The translations under genes were made by a program, and so were the position numbers. A stretch of DNA of 18,382 nt from Treponema sp. (lineage in GTDB: Bacteria > Spirochaetota > Spirochaetia > Treponematales > Breznakiellaceae): NCBI GenBank assembly GCA_031267115.1, contig JAIRZS010000152.1:1-18382 (forward strand), in the 5' to 3' direction. The notes under the pieces are model-generated. The model had not been told where the DNA came from and searched no databases. It saw only the letters and a program-made list of their open reading frames with translations. Below, piece by piece: positions 17,225-18,382 of the stretch. Every line of letters starts with the position of its first letter. Within the stretch, counting starts at the first letter, position 1.

Positions 17225-18097
17225 TCACAGTTTTGTTATGTCTTCGATAGAAAGCCCGGTCGCCGGAGCTATTTTTTCGGCAGAATCCCCGAGGGCCTTC
17301 AGAGTTCGGGCGATTTCTACAGCTTTTTCCTTGCCGCCCTCCCGTTTTGCCTGGACCACTTTGCTCTGGGTGTCTACCACGTACTTCCACTCACTCATCA
17401 GCCGCGCCCGCTCCGCCTCGTCTTTGCTTATCCTTATCAGTACTTCGCTCGCCATCGCTATGCCCTCCGCAGTCGCTATTACCTCATTGACCTTCTGCCG
17501 TTTGTTCCGGTCCGTCAAATAACGGAAGTATACCGCCCACTGCTCCGCCGCCGTCATTTCCCCGGCAGGCTTCTCTACAGAGCTTTCCGCCTTCGCCAGC
17601 TCCACCGTCATGATCCGGCTCCGGCCCCCCAGCGATACGCCACGCTCCGGGTCGTAGTATTCAAAGCTGTGGAGCAGACACCCGTCCTCCACAAAAAGCC
17701 CCTTCGCCAGTATCGCTATCTGGTAGGCCGCCTTCAGATCGTCGTAGGTCTTCTCGCTCCCCCGGATATCCTGGCCGGTGAACAGCTTCCCCGCGAGAAA
17801 TTCCAGCCGGACCAGCTCGAAGGCGTCGGGGTTCAGGGACATTTCGATGTTGACCAGTTCGCCCTCCCCGGCCTTGCAGGAGAGGTCGAAGCGGATCTGG
17901 CGGTCTCTGAGGCTGTCCGGTGGGGGTTCATTGGCGGCGATGGAAAGGACCGCCAGGGGGCGGCCGGTGATGGCGGAGACGAGCCGGGAGAGAGCGGTGC
18001 GGGATTCGGGGGTGTTCCGGGTAAAGACGGCCTTGAAAACATTGTCATAGCGGATGTCGATGGGGTCGTCGGTGTCGTCCAGGTACACGGTGTTCAT
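17225..18097 (-). CDS. Rpn-family recombination-promoting nuclease / putative transposase (PDDEXK_2)
   Basis: This 290-aa protein starts at ATG 18097 with AAGGAG 5 nt upstream. The family signature is clear: RYDNVFKAVF near the N-terminus (16-25), a beta strand with D71 (RFDLS), E85 in LVNIEMSLNP, then a KLFTGQ helix (104-109) and a YDDLKAAYQIAIL strand (118-130). The C-terminus has a charged helical region and ends in the usual EKIAPATGLSIEDITKL segment. Rpn proteins are PD-(D/E)XK DNA endonucleases linked to RecA-independent recombination, often multicopy and mobile. The residue two after the catalytic Glu, often Gln in relatives (EMQ), is Ser here (S87), which could weaken cleavage. The gene stands alone, with its own promoter and flanking repeat modules. 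Length is typical and the frame is intact. Confidence 0.92.
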   Translation of the reverse strand: MNTVYLDDTDDPIDIRYDNVFKAVFTRNTPESRTALSRLVSAITGRPLAVLSIAANEPPPDSLRDRQIRFDLSCKAGEGELVNIEMSLNPDAFELVRLEFLAGKLFTGQDIRGSEKTYDDLKAAYQIAILAKGLFVEDGCLLHSFEYYDPERGVSLGGRSRIMTVELAKAESSVEKPAGEMTAAEQWAVYFRYLTDRNKRQKVNEVIATAEGIAMASEVLIRISKDEAERARLMSEWKYVVDTQSKVVQAKREGGKEKAVEIARTLKALGDSAEKIAPATGLSIEDITKL

Positions 18098-18115
18098 GGG
18101 GGCTCCTTATATTTG

Positions 18116-18144
18116 AGTATACTCCTGCCGTCTTTCCCGGTCAA
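18116..18144 (-). promoter_or_regulatory. Strong sigma70-type promoter of the Rpn gene
   Basis: On the minus strand, TTGACC (18144-18139) is separated by exactly 17 bp from TATACT (18121-18116), one mismatch from consensus in each hexamer. Transcription should start near 18109, directly before AAGGAG (18108-18103). The leader would then be only about a dozen bases before ATG 18097. No operator-like repeat overlaps the core. Confidence 0.75.
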
Positions 18145-18179
18145 CGCGCCATGAGCAACATCCGGAAATTTGGTGTCTG

Positions 18180-18209
18180 GCGCCTTTGTGCGCCTTTGCG
18201 CTTTGCAGA
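18180..18209 (+). repeat. Near-tandem 10-bp GCGCCTTTG repeats between the divergent genes
   Basis: Three units read GCGCCTTTGT, GCGCCTTTGC and the degenerate GCTTTGCAGA. On the opposite strand this is the CGCAAAGGCGC type of intergenic repeat. It lies just outside the Rpn promoter and upstream of the ABC gene. The preceding CTGGCGC is also found left of the Rpn gene, at 17187-17193. Confidence 0.65.
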
Positions 18210-18246
18210 GTATTTTTTTTCGTCTGTTTATGGTATACCTAAAAAA

Positions 18247-18382
18247 ATGAATGTACAAACGCAAGATAAAAAGACTCTGTTTGACCGGCCGCTGTTGAGG
18301 ATATTCGTATCTTATTACCGGCCCCATTGGAAGCTTTTTGCCGCCGATATGCTGTGCGCCAGCCTTATCGCCGCTGCGGATC
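18247..18382 (+). CDS. ABC exporter, N-terminal fragment (cut by window edge)
   Basis: ATG at 18247 opens a frame that continues to the window end (45 codons visible). The segment LRIFVSYYRPHWKLFAADM, followed by a hydrophobic stretch (LCASLIAAAD), matches the usual start of fused permease/ATPase type I ABC exporters: the elbow helix and the first transmembrane helix. No Shine-Dalgarno sequence is visible. The leader is AT-rich, with TATACC at 18234-18239 as a possible -10. The frame is also open upstream to a TTG at 18196, but that start lies in the repeat and is less likely. Substrate cannot be told from this fragment. Confidence 0.72.
   Translation, partial: MNVQTQDKKTLFDRPLLRIFVSYYRPHWKLFAADMLCASLIAAAD

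Noticed and set aside
17066..18154. Plus-strand open frame of 362 codons covering the Rpn gene
   Set aside because: It starts in the intergenic repeats and runs antisense to a gene with clear family motifs; its composition is Arg/Leu/Gly-rich and typical of a shadow frame.

Overview
The window reads as a chromosomal piece of a moderately GC-rich, Gram-negative-type bacterium. A Treponema-like spirochaete is my best guess, at about 50% confidence. The reasons are the OmpL47-type Ig-like repeats, the giant exported protein, the Rpn-family nuclease gene and the style of the ABC exporter N-terminus. There is no rRNA, tRNA or CRISPR, and no recognisable insertion sequence.

Layout. From right to left on the minus strand, 16856-139 is one two-gene operon. 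It holds a 519-aa secreted beta-propeller-like protein (15297-16856) followed by a 5052-aa secreted giant (139-15297). The two overlap by one base (TGATG), so translation is probably coupled. The giant fills more than 80% of the window and has this order: signal peptide; an unrecognised N-terminal domain; eleven Ig-like repeats with DxxxP/DxAGN motifs; about 820 residues of unassigned beta-rich sequence; a regular array of about 70-residue units (ten to twelve copies); a closing beta domain; FN3, two IPT/TIG and one He_PIG-like domain; a PQQ-like beta-propeller; further Ig-like repeats; and a 270-residue tail without a recognisable surface anchor.

Right of the operon is a 368-bp non-coding stretch with A-tracts, short degenerate repeats and a possible terminator. 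Then comes a minus-strand Rpn/PDDEXK_2 gene (17225-18097) with a very good sigma70 promoter and almost no leader. Related CGCAAAG-type repeat modules flank it in opposite orientations, so it looks like a mobile or formerly mobile cassette. Diverging from it, and cut by the right edge, is the start of an ABC exporter (18247-18382, plus strand). The left 138 bp hold a strong Shine-Dalgarno sequence and a possible frameshifted start of a further exported protein, cut by the window edge.

The best candidate for something undescribed is the roughly 70-residue repeat array of the giant. Its unit consensus is approximately F.l.lsG.i.lP..fP..LaG....i..F.i..DG.i..fd. I infer an elongated beta structure, possibly a hydrophobic-groove (AsmA/TamB-like) or beta-solenoid rod, carried with Ig stalks and two propellers. 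This is not proven by the sequence alone.
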